A DNA stretch of 64,000 nt from Sphingobacteriales bacterium (lineage in GTDB: Bacteria > Bacteroidota > Bacteroidia > Chitinophagales > UBA2359), in contig CP064999.1 in the NCBI GenBank assembly GCA_016700115.1, forward strand, positions 5,017,501 through 5,081,500, written 5' to 3'. The translations under genes were made by a program, and so were the position numbers. Position 1 is the first letter of the stretch. Every line of letters begins with the position of its first letter. The notes beneath the pieces were generated by a model that searched no databases, was not told the DNA's origin, and was given only the letters and a program-made list of their open reading frames with translations. This document shows positions 29,001-36,548 of the stretch, in pieces.

Positions 29001-31469
29001 AATAACAATCGGAGATCCGGTGAGTTCTGTTCCGGATGCTGTGTCAAAAACTTTAATATTGTTTGAAACCGGTGTGTTTATAAGATATTCAGGATTATTG
29101 TAAGCCCCCACCAAAACAAAAGCCGGGTCTCCTTCAAGGGTATATTCCTGAAGAGTAATTTTTATACCCTGATATCTTGAATTGGCAGGGTCGCTGATGT
29201 AAATATGGTTCATGGCATTGTTGATACTTCTGCCAATGGGTTGGTTATAAGTCAGATAAGAAAACTCGCGATACAAAGAATCGCCAAATTCCTGTAAAAA
29301 TTCAGGGAAGCCAAAAGAAACCGTTGCTAAGAAACCAATCGCCCCTTTTTCCGGAATGAGAACAAATTTTTCTGCCAAAGACTGATTAGATGCTCCGTAA
29401 CTATGGATATCACCTACGAAACAGGAACCGGCAATCATCAATGGGTTTTTAAAGTTATTCGTGTATTCTTCCGGTTGTTTTAAGTCAAAATTATAAGTGT
29501 TGGCATTAACAGAGTGTCCCATTAACGTAACAACAGAAGCTCCGTTATTCATGGCCGCAGTAAAGCCGGGTTGTGGCGGGGCTGTAAATCCGGATTGAGT
29601 ATAGGTACCTACCACAGTTCCAGCATACAAGGGGGCTTCAACGGTTGCTTTATAACTGTTGACATAGCCAAGATATTGATTCATTTCAGCTACATTATGG
29701 CCATTGGCTACATGGATCACATTTTTGGTCCATTGTCTGTCTGCTAAAGTACAGTTCAGATTTGAATCATAGGCAACCATTTTCTCATAATAGGCTTCAA
29801 CTTCTGCCGGATTTTTAGCACTTAAACGTCCTACCGGAACCTGAGGGATATAGGTTGAGAAATCACGGACTGCCAACATATTATCAGATGGGTGATGTCC
29901 CCATGTAGGTACTAAACAAGTGGGGAATGCCGAGGGATTGTTGGTTACGCCTTCATAACTGACCGATTTTCCAACGAGAAAAACATATTGCAGATTTACT
30001 ATCCAGTTGTCTTTTGCGTAGTTGATAAAATTCCGGATGGACAGAGGATGTTTAGGAACGCCCCATGCAAATTGATCATAAAGTTCTTCAACGTTCACTA
30101 TCCTGGCAACATGGCTTCCTCCGGCAGCAGAATTGCGATGGGCAGCATAAGCCGCTACCCAATCGGTAGTACCTGCTCTGAGCGAGGGATGTGTAATGAG
30201 CAGGTAATTCCCTTGTGATACAAGCAGAGTTAGATTTGTAAAATTGGCCGGAATAAGTTGTGAAACTGTCCAAACATCACAGGAATTGACACACGCCGGA
30301 GTCGTACAGGAATTGAGCAAACAAACATTGTCCATATTACTCAAGTACATCCTTCTTGCTACAGCAGGATTAGTTCCGGGCTGAAGCAAAACTTTATACA
30401 CGCCACCTTCAAAAATTGGGAAAACCCGGCGATTGTTGGTCAAATCGTATAGTACAGGATTCGAACCCCCGTTAAAGTTGCCAATTTCAAGGTAAGTCAG
30501 GTCATTGTCGTTGAGAGAAAAATAAAATTTAGTTGATCCACCAAAATCAAATAATCGAGGATAAGTTAGCTCAGTAAAAGCCACAGAAAATTTATCAACA
30601 GCAGCTAAATCTGCTATGGAAGTATAAGTAACCTGAGTTTGTGGAGAACCGATATTGCTCAAAAACACTAAACGGGTAATGCTTTGCGATTCGTATCCTT
30701 CATAAGTTGTGTTAGCATATTCCGTTCCGCCTACTTGAATGGTCGTGTGGTGATCCGGTAAGGCGATAAATTCATTATTACGTCCAACCAATTTACTTCT
30801 TAGCGTGGCTGTTGGAGCGCCCGGACCAGTATATTTAGAAGGTGTGCTGAGACCGGTTGTATAATTAGCCCCGGTATTGATTTCCTGACTTAAAAAACCT
30901 TCTCCGTTTTCAAAATCAGGGTAATTATTATTCGCCCCACCTAACCGGAAAGGAGTTCCGGAGTTAAAAATATTCCAATGAATATTTCGGGCAACATGCA
31001 TAAAATAAGGTTCAGCAGCAGGAGCGCCTGTCAAATCATTGTTAGTCTGCTGAATACGCTGTCCGGGATTAACATTGTCCCAAACCAAAAAATAGGAGAT
31101 GGTGTCTGAAAAACTGCTTTTATAGTTATGCAATTGCCAACTTGATTGCTCAAACAATTGTGTATCAAGCTCGCCGTCATTTCCTTTTCCATAAAATTCA
31201 ATGTAATCTGCAACTCCTATAGCATTGTTGGTGGTTACAAAAATAGGGAGTTCCTGACCTTTGTAAAAGACTTTAAAACCAGATCCGGCAGATCCCGCAA
31301 ATCCGGCACCGGCTAATGTAGAGTATGGAATTCGAATGATTCCATCATCTTTAACTTTAAATTTGTAATAATTTTTGGAGTAGTCTATCCATTCGTTGCC
31401 ATAGGGTTGTGCAGACAACATAGAACTAAATCCCCAAAGAAGAGCGAAAAGTAACGATAACCTTTTCAT
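26091..31469 (-). CDS. T9SS-secreted C25 (gingipain-like) peptidase with Ig/PKD repeats and type-B sorting domain
   Basis: From ATG 31469 the product is 1792 aa with a signal peptide (RLSLLFALLWGFSSMLSAQ). An N-terminal domain (~25-420) resembles that of PorU-like C25 proteins (YYKFKVKDDGIIRIPYSTLAGAG). The C25 core (~460-830) has the candidate catalytic His in VVTLMGHSVNA and Cys in MIAGSCFVGDI. Then come several Ig/PKD-like modules with repeated YSVTVTLNDC and ATYTVTVTN-type strands. The last ~85 residues are the gliding-motility C-terminal domain: AITPNNDGFNDTWMIP, NRWGQEVYSN and GTYYYVIDLNDG. That tail marks a type-B T9SS cargo rather than the PorU sortase itself. The frame stays open to 31610 but the signal peptide fixes the start. 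Confidence 0.88.
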   Translation of the reverse strand: MKRLSLLFALLWGFSSMLSAQPYGNEWIDYSKNYYKFKVKDDGIIRIPYSTLAGAGFAGSAGSGFKVFYKGQELPIFVTTNNAIGVADYIEFYGKGNDGELDTQLFEQSSWQLHNYKSSFSDTISYFLVWDNVNPGQRIQQTNNDLTGAPAAEPYFMHVARNIHWNIFNSGTPFRLGGANNNYPDFENGEGFLSQEINTGANYTTGLSTPSKYTGPGAPTATLRSKLVGRNNEFIALPDHHTTIQVGGTEYANTTYEGYESQSITRLVFLSNIGSPQTQVTYTSIADLAAVDKFSVAFTELTYPRLFDFGGSTKFYFSLNDNDLTYLEIGNFNGGSNPVLYDLTNNRRVFPIFEGGVYKVLLQPGTNPAVARRMYLSNMDNVCLLNSCTTPACVNSCDVWTVSQLIPANFTNLTLLVSQGNYLLITHPSLRAGTTDWVAAYAAHRNSAAGGSHVARIVNVEELYDQFAWGVPKHPLSIRNFINYAKDNWIVNLQYVFLVGKSVSYEGVTNNPSAFPTCLVPTWGHHPSDNMLAVRDFSTYIPQVPVGRLSAKNPAEVEAYYEKMVAYDSNLNCTLADRQWTKNVIHVANGHNVAEMNQYLGYVNSYKATVEAPLYAGTVVGTYTQSGFTAPPQPGFTAAMNNGASVVTLMGHSVNANTYNFDLKQPEEYTNNFKNPLMIAGSCFVGDIHSYGASNQSLAEKFVLIPEKGAIGFLATVSFGFPEFLQEFGDSLYREFSYLTYNQPIGRSINNAMNHIYISDPANSRYQGIKITLQEYTLEGDPAFVLVGAYNNPEYLINTPVSNNIKVFDTASGTELTGSPIVIVNPAVNVQVTVSNVGQGYSGNLQITVQQQLPGGGTVPVGQAIVPAPLTSQTFTIPAVLNGAISGVGSLIITLNPTGEIIEDCSFNNQGTVPIQIQSTSCVGLPLPTITGLSSVYCGDAGAIALSANPTGGTFTINGTPATSFNPTLLGPGAHVVQYEYTDTPTGCLLNAAQTVTVNAVPSSAFTVSASNICLTDGQVTISANNVMTGATYSWGFSDGNIVSLGNQTYEVSWSTAGTKVITLTATANGCVSSQETFTVTVESPLAQPIVTCGASTTESVSFVWPPVAGSTGYQVVINGIPSTIAGTTYTQSGLAFGESISIQVTALGTGICGNSLPSSPVACTAQNCPPLTLTVENVLSSYCVNGSSTTFNGIPTGGSFLLNGSPAPATFDPSESGVGSYTLEYITTIGGCDYSSQIYTFNVVAAPSPTITGDAIICPGTGTTISANTGFATYLWSTGATNAAISVTPTVETTYTVTVTNADGCIGTAQFTVTPAPTQSLDITTGTGNTTICNGEILSLTASNGFAEYQWGGLGFGQSVTIASSGTYSVTATDDFGCNYTASIVITPISITTPTILANNSSQTDFCSDIPITLSAGTGYSSYMWSTGATTPTISATGSGLYSVTVSNAEGCEANASLNINVTEIQAPVIEASTLEICDGETAILNASGGFTSYEWSNGAFGSTIMVDEVGTYSVTVTLNDCQASSEITISYSEGAIPEAGFSVLDTPSVCVGSTIRLVNESSNASSYLWTFTNTETGETSTTAEIEPIVTLEPGTYTVSLVATAECGTATDESVLTNYLSVYNSPSVEVITLPTTVCPGDDVLLEGQSSANSVQWFAGEAPISSNLTVNVNPNFETVYTLIATNTAGCSAADSVLISINEVCELSNAITPNNDGFNDTWMIPQAQSNPNIIVTIFNRWGQEVYSNSAYDNGNGWNGTNNDGTELPSGTYYYVIDLNDGTEPLSGHITLLL

Positions 31470-31523
31470 AGAAATACTGATATAGGTTAAAAAATTCAAA
31501 AAAATATTTTTCATTAAGCGATG

Positions 31524-31553
31524 TAAAGGTACACAAATTTGAGTAAATACAAA
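31524..31553 (-). promoter_or_regulatory. Bacteroidota-type promoter for the C25 peptidase gene
   Basis: Read on the minus strand: TTTG (31553-31550), 18 nt, then TACCTTTA (31531-31524). This is close to the TTTG-N19-TAnnTTTG consensus with one mismatch at the last base. It lies 55 nt upstream of the ATG at 31469. Confidence 0.5.
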
Positions 31554-31713
31554 TGTTTGAGTATCGTATTTATTTAATGCGTACATGTTTTCAGGTGTCG
31601 TTTCAAGCAATTTTTCGGTAGGTAATTAATGGAATTTTTAAGAGACCCCATTCTGAATATCGAGCTAAAAATATGCCAATAATTCAAAAACCACTGACAG
31701 GCTTATCTAAAAA

Positions 31714-31878
31714 GTGAAGAATCTGAAAGCAAGACTAAGACAGACGCAAATAAATATTGAAAGGCTGCAAGCATTTGGGATGATTTTTAAAAATACCCTT
31801 TATCAATTTTTAAAAACAGATATATATCAAGAAACAAAGGAAACGGATATCCTTATTAAAGAAATGTTCAAGACCTAA
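31714..31878 (+). CDS. Possible small basic protein (GTG start)
   Basis: A 54-codon frame opens at GTG 31714 just after a TAA and ends at TAA 31878. It reads as an amphipathic, lysine-rich helix (KNLKARLRQTQINIERLQAF). No ATG start and no homologue are known to me. It may be noise, but the composition is protein-like. Confidence 0.2.
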   Translation: MKNLKARLRQTQINIERLQAFGMIFKNTLYQFLKTDIYQETKETDILIKEMFKT

Positions 31879-31909
31879 GTTTAGATAAATCATCCTAAAA
31901 AAGTAAAAG

Positions 31910-31946
31910 AAAAACCCGCAACATAAATAAAGTATGTTGCGGGTTA
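31910..31946 (-). terminator. Rho-independent terminator after secDF
   Basis: AACCCGCAACATA and TATGTTGCGGGTT form a 13-bp stem with a 7-nt loop, flanked by an A-run on the left (a T-run on the minus strand). It lies 24 nt past the secDF stop. Confidence 0.85.
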
Positions 31947-31969
31947 CAAATATGATTATAGATAATTAA

Positions 31970-34900
31970 CTATGTTTTTTGTCCGGTTTTTTTAGTTGTT
32001 TGTGCTTGTTTTGTTTCAGCTTCTTTTGCAGCTCGTTCTCTTCTATCCTGTTCCAGTTTACTAAGGTCATACATGACGGGGGCTGCAACAAAAATAGAAG
32101 AATAAGTAGCAATAGCAATACCAATCAATAAAGCAAAAGAGAAACCGCGAATAGTGTCGCCACCAAAAATAAACAAGACAAAAACGGTTAGTAACGTTGT
32201 AAAAGAGGTCATCACTGTTCTGCTCAATGTGTCATTGATTGCAGCATTCACAGTTTCATCCATTTTTGCTTTAGGATTTAACCCTAAATATTCCCGAATA
32301 CGGTCAAAAACTACCACAGTATCATTGACTGAATATCCGATGATGGTCAATATAGCAGCAATAAATGCTTGATCTATTTCCATTGAAAAGGGTAAAATTC
32401 CGGAAAAAATTGAAAACAAACCAACTACCGCTATAGCATCGTGAGCAGTCGAAATGATGGCTCCGGCACCGTATTGCCACTTCCTGAAACGGATAAAGAT
32501 ATAGAGGAAGATACCCAATAAAGCAAATATTGAAGCCCAAATAGCACCATTCTTAATATCATCTGCAATTGAAGGTCCAACTTTTTGGGAGCTAACCACA
32601 GTTTTGGAAGTAAAATCTTCAAAACTGATGTTGTTTTCAAATTTTCCAATCCCTTCATGCAATTTTAACATGACTTGTTTATCAATTTCGGGATTGATAT
32701 CATCAATCAGGTAGCTGGTTGTTATTTTAAATTGATTGGAAGCGCCATAAGTTCTGACTAATGGTTCTTTCCCCTCAAAAACAGGTGTTAGTGCCTGTCT
32801 AAGTTCAGGTGCTGAAACGTTGTTGGTAAACCGTACCACATAAGTTCGGCCTCCTTCAAAGTCAACTCCATAATCAAAACCTTTTGTTACAATTGAAATA
32901 AGTCCTGCACCAATAAGGATTCCACTGATTATGTAGAATATTTTGCGTTTACCCAAAAATTCAAAATTGACATTTTTGAAAGCATTTTGAGTTAATTCTG
33001 TACCATATTTCATGACTCCTCCGCGTCCGATATACCAGTCAATAACCAACCGGGACAGAAGAATTGCGGTAAACATAGAAGTCAGAATACCAATGATCAA
33101 AACGGTAGCAAATCCCATAACCGGACCTAATCCGTAATAGAACAAAATAATTCCGGTGATAAGTGTGGTTAGGTTACCATCTATAATAGCTGAATAAGAT
33201 TTACTGTAACCGTCGCTAATTGCTTTTTTAACACTTGCTCCTTTTGCGAGTTCTTCTCTTATCCGTTCAAAGATAATTACGTTGGCATCTACTGCCATAC
33301 CCATTGTCAATACGATACCTGCCATACCCGGTAAGGTCAGTACTGCACCCATAGAAGCCAGTATCCCCATAATAAAAAACAAGTTTGCAAACAGGGCTAA
33401 ATTTGCCATGACACCGCCTTTGTTGTAGTAAAAAACCATAAATACAACTACTACCAACAAGCCTAAGAGCAAAGAAAGCAAACCGCTTCTGATGGATTCT
33501 TTCCCTAATGTAGGACCTACTACTTCTTCTTCAATGATTCGTGCCGGTGCCGGAAGTTTTCCCGATTTCAGAATATTGGAAAGGTCTTCTGCTTCTGTGA
33601 TGCTGAAGTTCCCCGTAATTTGTGAATTACCACCGGCTATTTCACCCTGTACTACAGGAGCAGAATAGACCATATTATCTAATACTACGGCAATACTTTT
33701 TTGAATATTTTCAGCAGTTAGTTTTCGCCACATACTCGCACCTTCTGAGTTCATCTGCATGGTTACGACTACTGACTGGTTCATATCAAAATCGGGGCGG
33801 GCATCTACAATTGCATCCCCTTCCAATGGTGCTTTAAAATTGCTGCCAAATCTGCTTTTAATAGCATAAACAGCAAAAACGTTGGGGCTTTCAGGGCTAT
33901 CAATCGGTTTTGCGCTTAACAAAAACTTCAGGTCGGGCGGAAACGATGCTTTTACCAAAGGTTTGTTTAAGTATTCATGAAATTTGGCAGTATCGGTTCC
34001 ATTGACAAACCCAATCATACTACCGGAGTTTTGGGATGGGCTGAAAATAGCAAAAAATGGATTTTGTCGTCTTTGTTCCTCCAAACTCAATGAGTCGGTA
34101 TCTGTGCTTTCCGTTTTATCATCTAATAAAGAAGACGTAGCGGATGTATCACTACTGCTCTTATTAGATGAAGTATCTGTTGGGCTGCCGGTAGAAGTAG
34201 TATCAGAATCAGATTTTGGTGTTTCTGTTTGGGTGGTACCTGTAGTATCTTTTTCCTCTTCGGTCTGACCTGTATCTGATTTTGGAGTATCTGTTTTTGC
34301 GGTATCAATTCCCAATTCGAGTTTCAGGATGTTATTCGCCTCATTAAACATATTGAACAAGTCCTGACTCACTTCGTAAGTTTCCCAAAATTCTAATTTT
34401 GCAGTTGCCTGAAGTAATTTTCTAACCCTGTCTGGGTCATCAACTCCTGGAAGCTCTACTACTATACGACCGGTTGATTCCTGGAGACTGATATTGGGTT
34501 GAGCAACCCCAAACTTATCTATACGGCTTCGGATAATTTCGTATGTGCGCTTAACTGATGCTTGTGCTTCCTCTCTGATAACATTCAGTACTTCGTCGTT
34601 TGAGGAATTAAGAGTTATTTTTGTTTGAAATTCGCTGCTGGCAAAAAGAGGGGCTAATCTTGCATTTGGATCAATTTGTGCAAATGATCTGCCAAACAAG
34701 GTGATATAATCTTCCTGTGAATTTAGCAATAACTCGTCTGCTTTTTTCATGGCTTGAGCCAATACAGGATCAGGATTATTGTTAGACATGGCCTTGATAA
34801 ATTCCTGCAATGAAACCTGCAGTACAACACTCATTCCTCCCTGAAGGTCGAGGCCTAAATTGATTTGTCGTTCTTTGATTTGCTGATAAGTAAACTTGGC

Positions 34901-35137
34901 AATACCCAGGTTTACAACCGGCTTCAATGAAACCGAATCTAAATAACGGCGCTTCGCATTGCGCTCTTCTAAATACTTCTGCTCTTCGGTAGCATCTGTC
35001 AATTTTGCAGCAGCCTCTTTTGCATATTGTGTTGCTTTGCTTTCTACCCTGTTTGTAAAAACAGTAAACGATAACTGATAAATGCAAACCAACGCAAGCG
35101 CAATACCGAAAAACTTCACCAGTCCTTTTGCCTGCAT
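31970..35137 (-). CDS. secDF: Fused protein translocase subunit SecDF
   Basis: The protein (1055 aa) combines SecD and SecF, which use the proton-motive force to pull secreted chains through SecYEG. The SecD part has INLGLDLQGGMSVVLQV (~90), the periplasmic P1 domain, VVGPTLGKESIRSGLLS and the six-helix channel domain with LTMGMAVDANVIIFERIREE. The SecF part has GVDFEGGRTYVVRFT, KVGPSIADDIKNGAIWA and GYSVNDTVVVFDRIREYLG. Fusion and length are usual in Bacteroidota. An oddity is a Ser/Thr/Asp-rich stretch of about 75 residues (~285-360) inserted in P1, before the NPFFAIF motif. It is a stand-alone gene with its own terminator. Confidence 0.95.
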   Translation of the reverse strand: MQAKGLVKFFGIALALVCIYQLSFTVFTNRVESKATQYAKEAAAKLTDATEEQKYLEERNAKRRYLDSVSLKPVVNLGIAKFTYQQIKERQINLGLDLQGGMSVVLQVSLQEFIKAMSNNNPDPVLAQAMKKADELLLNSQEDYITLFGRSFAQIDPNARLAPLFASSEFQTKITLNSSNDEVLNVIREEAQASVKRTYEIIRSRIDKFGVAQPNISLQESTGRIVVELPGVDDPDRVRKLLQATAKLEFWETYEVSQDLFNMFNEANNILKLELGIDTAKTDTPKSDTGQTEEEKDTTGTTQTETPKSDSDTTSTGSPTDTSSNKSSSDTSATSSLLDDKTESTDTDSLSLEEQRRQNPFFAIFSPSQNSGSMIGFVNGTDTAKFHEYLNKPLVKASFPPDLKFLLSAKPIDSPESPNVFAVYAIKSRFGSNFKAPLEGDAIVDARPDFDMNQSVVVTMQMNSEGASMWRKLTAENIQKSIAVVLDNMVYSAPVVQGEIAGGNSQITGNFSITEAEDLSNILKSGKLPAPARIIEEEVVGPTLGKESIRSGLLSLLLGLLVVVVFMVFYYNKGGVMANLALFANLFFIMGILASMGAVLTLPGMAGIVLTMGMAVDANVIIFERIREELAKGASVKKAISDGYSKSYSAIIDGNLTTLITGIILFYYGLGPVMGFATVLIIGILTSMFTAILLSRLVIDWYIGRGGVMKYGTELTQNAFKNVNFEFLGKRKIFYIISGILIGAGLISIVTKGFDYGVDFEGGRTYVVRFTNNVSAPELRQALTPVFEGKEPLVRTYGASNQFKITTSYLIDDINPEIDKQVMLKLHEGIGKFENNISFEDFTSKTVVSSQKVGPSIADDIKNGAIWASIFALLGIFLYIFIRFRKWQYGAGAIISTAHDAIAVVGLFSIFSGILPFSMEIDQAFIAAILTIIGYSVNDTVVVFDRIREYLGLNPKAKMDETVNAAINDTLSRTVMTSFTTLLTVFVLFIFGGDTIRGFSFALLIGIAIATYSSIFVAAPVMYDLSKLEQDRRERAAKEAETKQAQTTKKTGQKT

Positions 35138-35181
35138 GATATATAAACGTTTGTTTTGGAATAAAACTGTGATAAAAAATA

Positions 35182-35210
35182 CTCATTTTTGAAATGAGCG
35201 TGCAAATATA
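35182..35210 (-). promoter_or_regulatory. secDF -7 element with a leader hairpin
   Basis: On the minus strand TATATTTG (35210-35203) matches TAnnTTTG exactly, 66 nt upstream of the secDF ATG. Directly downstream, CTCATTT-TTG-AAATGAG (35182-35198) forms a 7-bp hairpin in the leader. The hairpin role is unknown. Confidence 0.45.
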
Positions 35211-35322
35211 AGGCTTTGTAGATTTGCAACACGATATTTGGGCAAATTAAGTGTTGAATTTTGATTTTTCTTTGCTATTTATCTCTGAAAAGCTGTTATT
35301 TTGCTTATCAAATTATCTCCAA

Positions 35323-36060
35323 ATGAAAACAATTGTTTATTTAGGCACAAAATCAATAGGTCTTACTTGTTTGCAATATCTCTTGAAAGTAGCCGGCTCT
35401 CTACACGCAAAAGTCATTGCAGTCGGAACTAAATCAAACAATGAAAAATTTAATACGGACATTGAATATTTGAGCCTTCAAAATCGTATTGCCCTCCTGC
35501 CTTCTTTAGAAGAAATTCCTGATTGTGATATCCTGATTTCTGTACAATATCATCGCATATTAAAGCCCCGGCATATTCAAAAGGCAAGACAAATTGCGGT
35601 TAATCTACACATGGCCCCTTTGCCGGAATACAGAGGATGTAATCAATTTTCTTTTGCCATTTTAGATAAGGCAAAAGTATTTGGAACGACTTTGCACAGG
35701 TTAGAAGAAGGAATAGACAACGGTGCAATTTTATTTGAAAAAAGATTTCCAATACCTGATAATTGTTGGATCTCTGAACTCTATGAACTTACCGAAAATG
35801 CTTCAAATGAATTGTTCTGTTCCCACCTTTCCGATATAGTAACCGGTAACTACACTCCTGTTTTACAGGAACATCTTATTCCTGTTCGGGGAACTTCATA
35901 CCATTATCGCCATGAAATTGAAGAGATCAAACAAATTGATTTGAACTGGGATGCAGAAAAAATTGCCCGTCATATCAGAGCAACTTATTTTCCACCCTTT
36001 AAACCCCCTTATTGTTTGGTTGATGGAGTTAGGTTTAATTTTGAAAAGGAGTTATTCTAA
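35323..36060 (+). CDS. Formyltransferase-family protein (Fmt-like fold)
   Basis: From ATG 35323 the product is 245 aa. The N-terminal Rossmann-like part (KTIVYLGTKSIGLTCLQYLL) is followed by the folate-dependent catalytic region: AVNLHMAPLPEYRGCNQFSFAIL (Asn and His; ~95-115) and HRLEEGIDNGAILFEK (Asp in GIDNG). These match the Asn-His-Asp set of N10-formyl-THF transferases. It is shorter than tRNA-Met formyltransferase and lacks its C-terminal domain, so a sugar- or amine-formylating enzyme is more likely. The frame is open to 35251 but no better start exists. It is divergent from secDF. Confidence 0.75.
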   Translation: MKTIVYLGTKSIGLTCLQYLLKVAGSLHAKVIAVGTKSNNEKFNTDIEYLSLQNRIALLPSLEEIPDCDILISVQYHRILKPRHIQKARQIAVNLHMAPLPEYRGCNQFSFAILDKAKVFGTTLHRLEEGIDNGAILFEKRFPIPDNCWISELYELTENASNELFCSHLSDIVTGNYTPVLQEHLIPVRGTSYHYRHEIEEIKQIDLNWDAEKIARHIRATYFPPFKPPYCLVDGVRFNFEKELF

Positions 36061-36548
36061 AAAACTTATTCGTTGATCCGGTTTCAGGAGGCATAAATTT
36101 GCTTTTGCTCAGTTCTCTTCAAATTGAAACTTTGCTCATGCCTCAATATCAATCAATCCAGAAAAACTACGATTTGGGGCATTAAATGAGGTTGACAAAA
36201 GTTTATTGCAGGGGTGCATTGACCCTTTGCACAGGCAATTTAGGTCATTGCAAGGGTACATTCATCCTATGCAGAGGCAATTTAAGTCATTGCAGGGGTG
36301 CATTGACCCTATGCAGAGGCGATTTAAGTTATTGCAGGGGTGCATTGACCCAATGCAGAGGCAATTTAAGCCTTTGCAGGGATGCATTAACCCAATGCAG
36401 AGGCAATCTAAGTCATTGCAGGGGTGCATTAACCCAATGCAGAGGCAATCTAAGTCATTGCAGGGGTACATAGAACTTTTGAAAAGGCAGTTTTTATTCA
36501 ATTTTATGCCCTTTTTTACTACCTGAGCAACCTGATATTTCCAAAATT
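36061..36548. other. 488-nt intergenic region with 42-nt repeats
   Basis: Apart from the tandem array at 36205-36497 I see nothing recognisable. Reading frames through the array are an effect of the period being a multiple of three. Confidence 0.6.
36205..36497 (+). repeat. Tandem 42-nt repeat, six full units and a degenerate seventh
   Basis: Units start at 36205, 36247, 36289, 36331, 36373 and 36415, each exactly 42 nt apart, with a decayed unit from 36457. The two halves of the unit share the core TGCAGRGG and agree at 11 of 21 positions, so the 42-mer is probably an old dimer of a 21-mer. Substitutions are scattered and no indel breaks the register. Three frames on the plus strand and one on the minus strand are open, but no frame looks more constrained than the others. 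Confidence 0.9.

Larger units (their letters stand above)
31554..31969. other. 416-nt intergenic region
   Basis: It contains the possible small gene at 31714-31878 and the terminator after secDF. The rest is AT-rich with no recognisable content. Confidence 0.4.

Noticed and set aside
26091..31469. The C25 protein as PorU sortase itself
   Set aside because: It carries its own type-B sorting domain and Ig/PKD repeats, which mark a secreted cargo; PorU normally lacks these.
36186..36526. Cys-rich or Gln-rich repeat proteins encoded by the 42-nt array
   Set aside because: Several frames are open on both strands, which is expected for a stop-free repeat of length divisible by three; no frame shows biased substitution.
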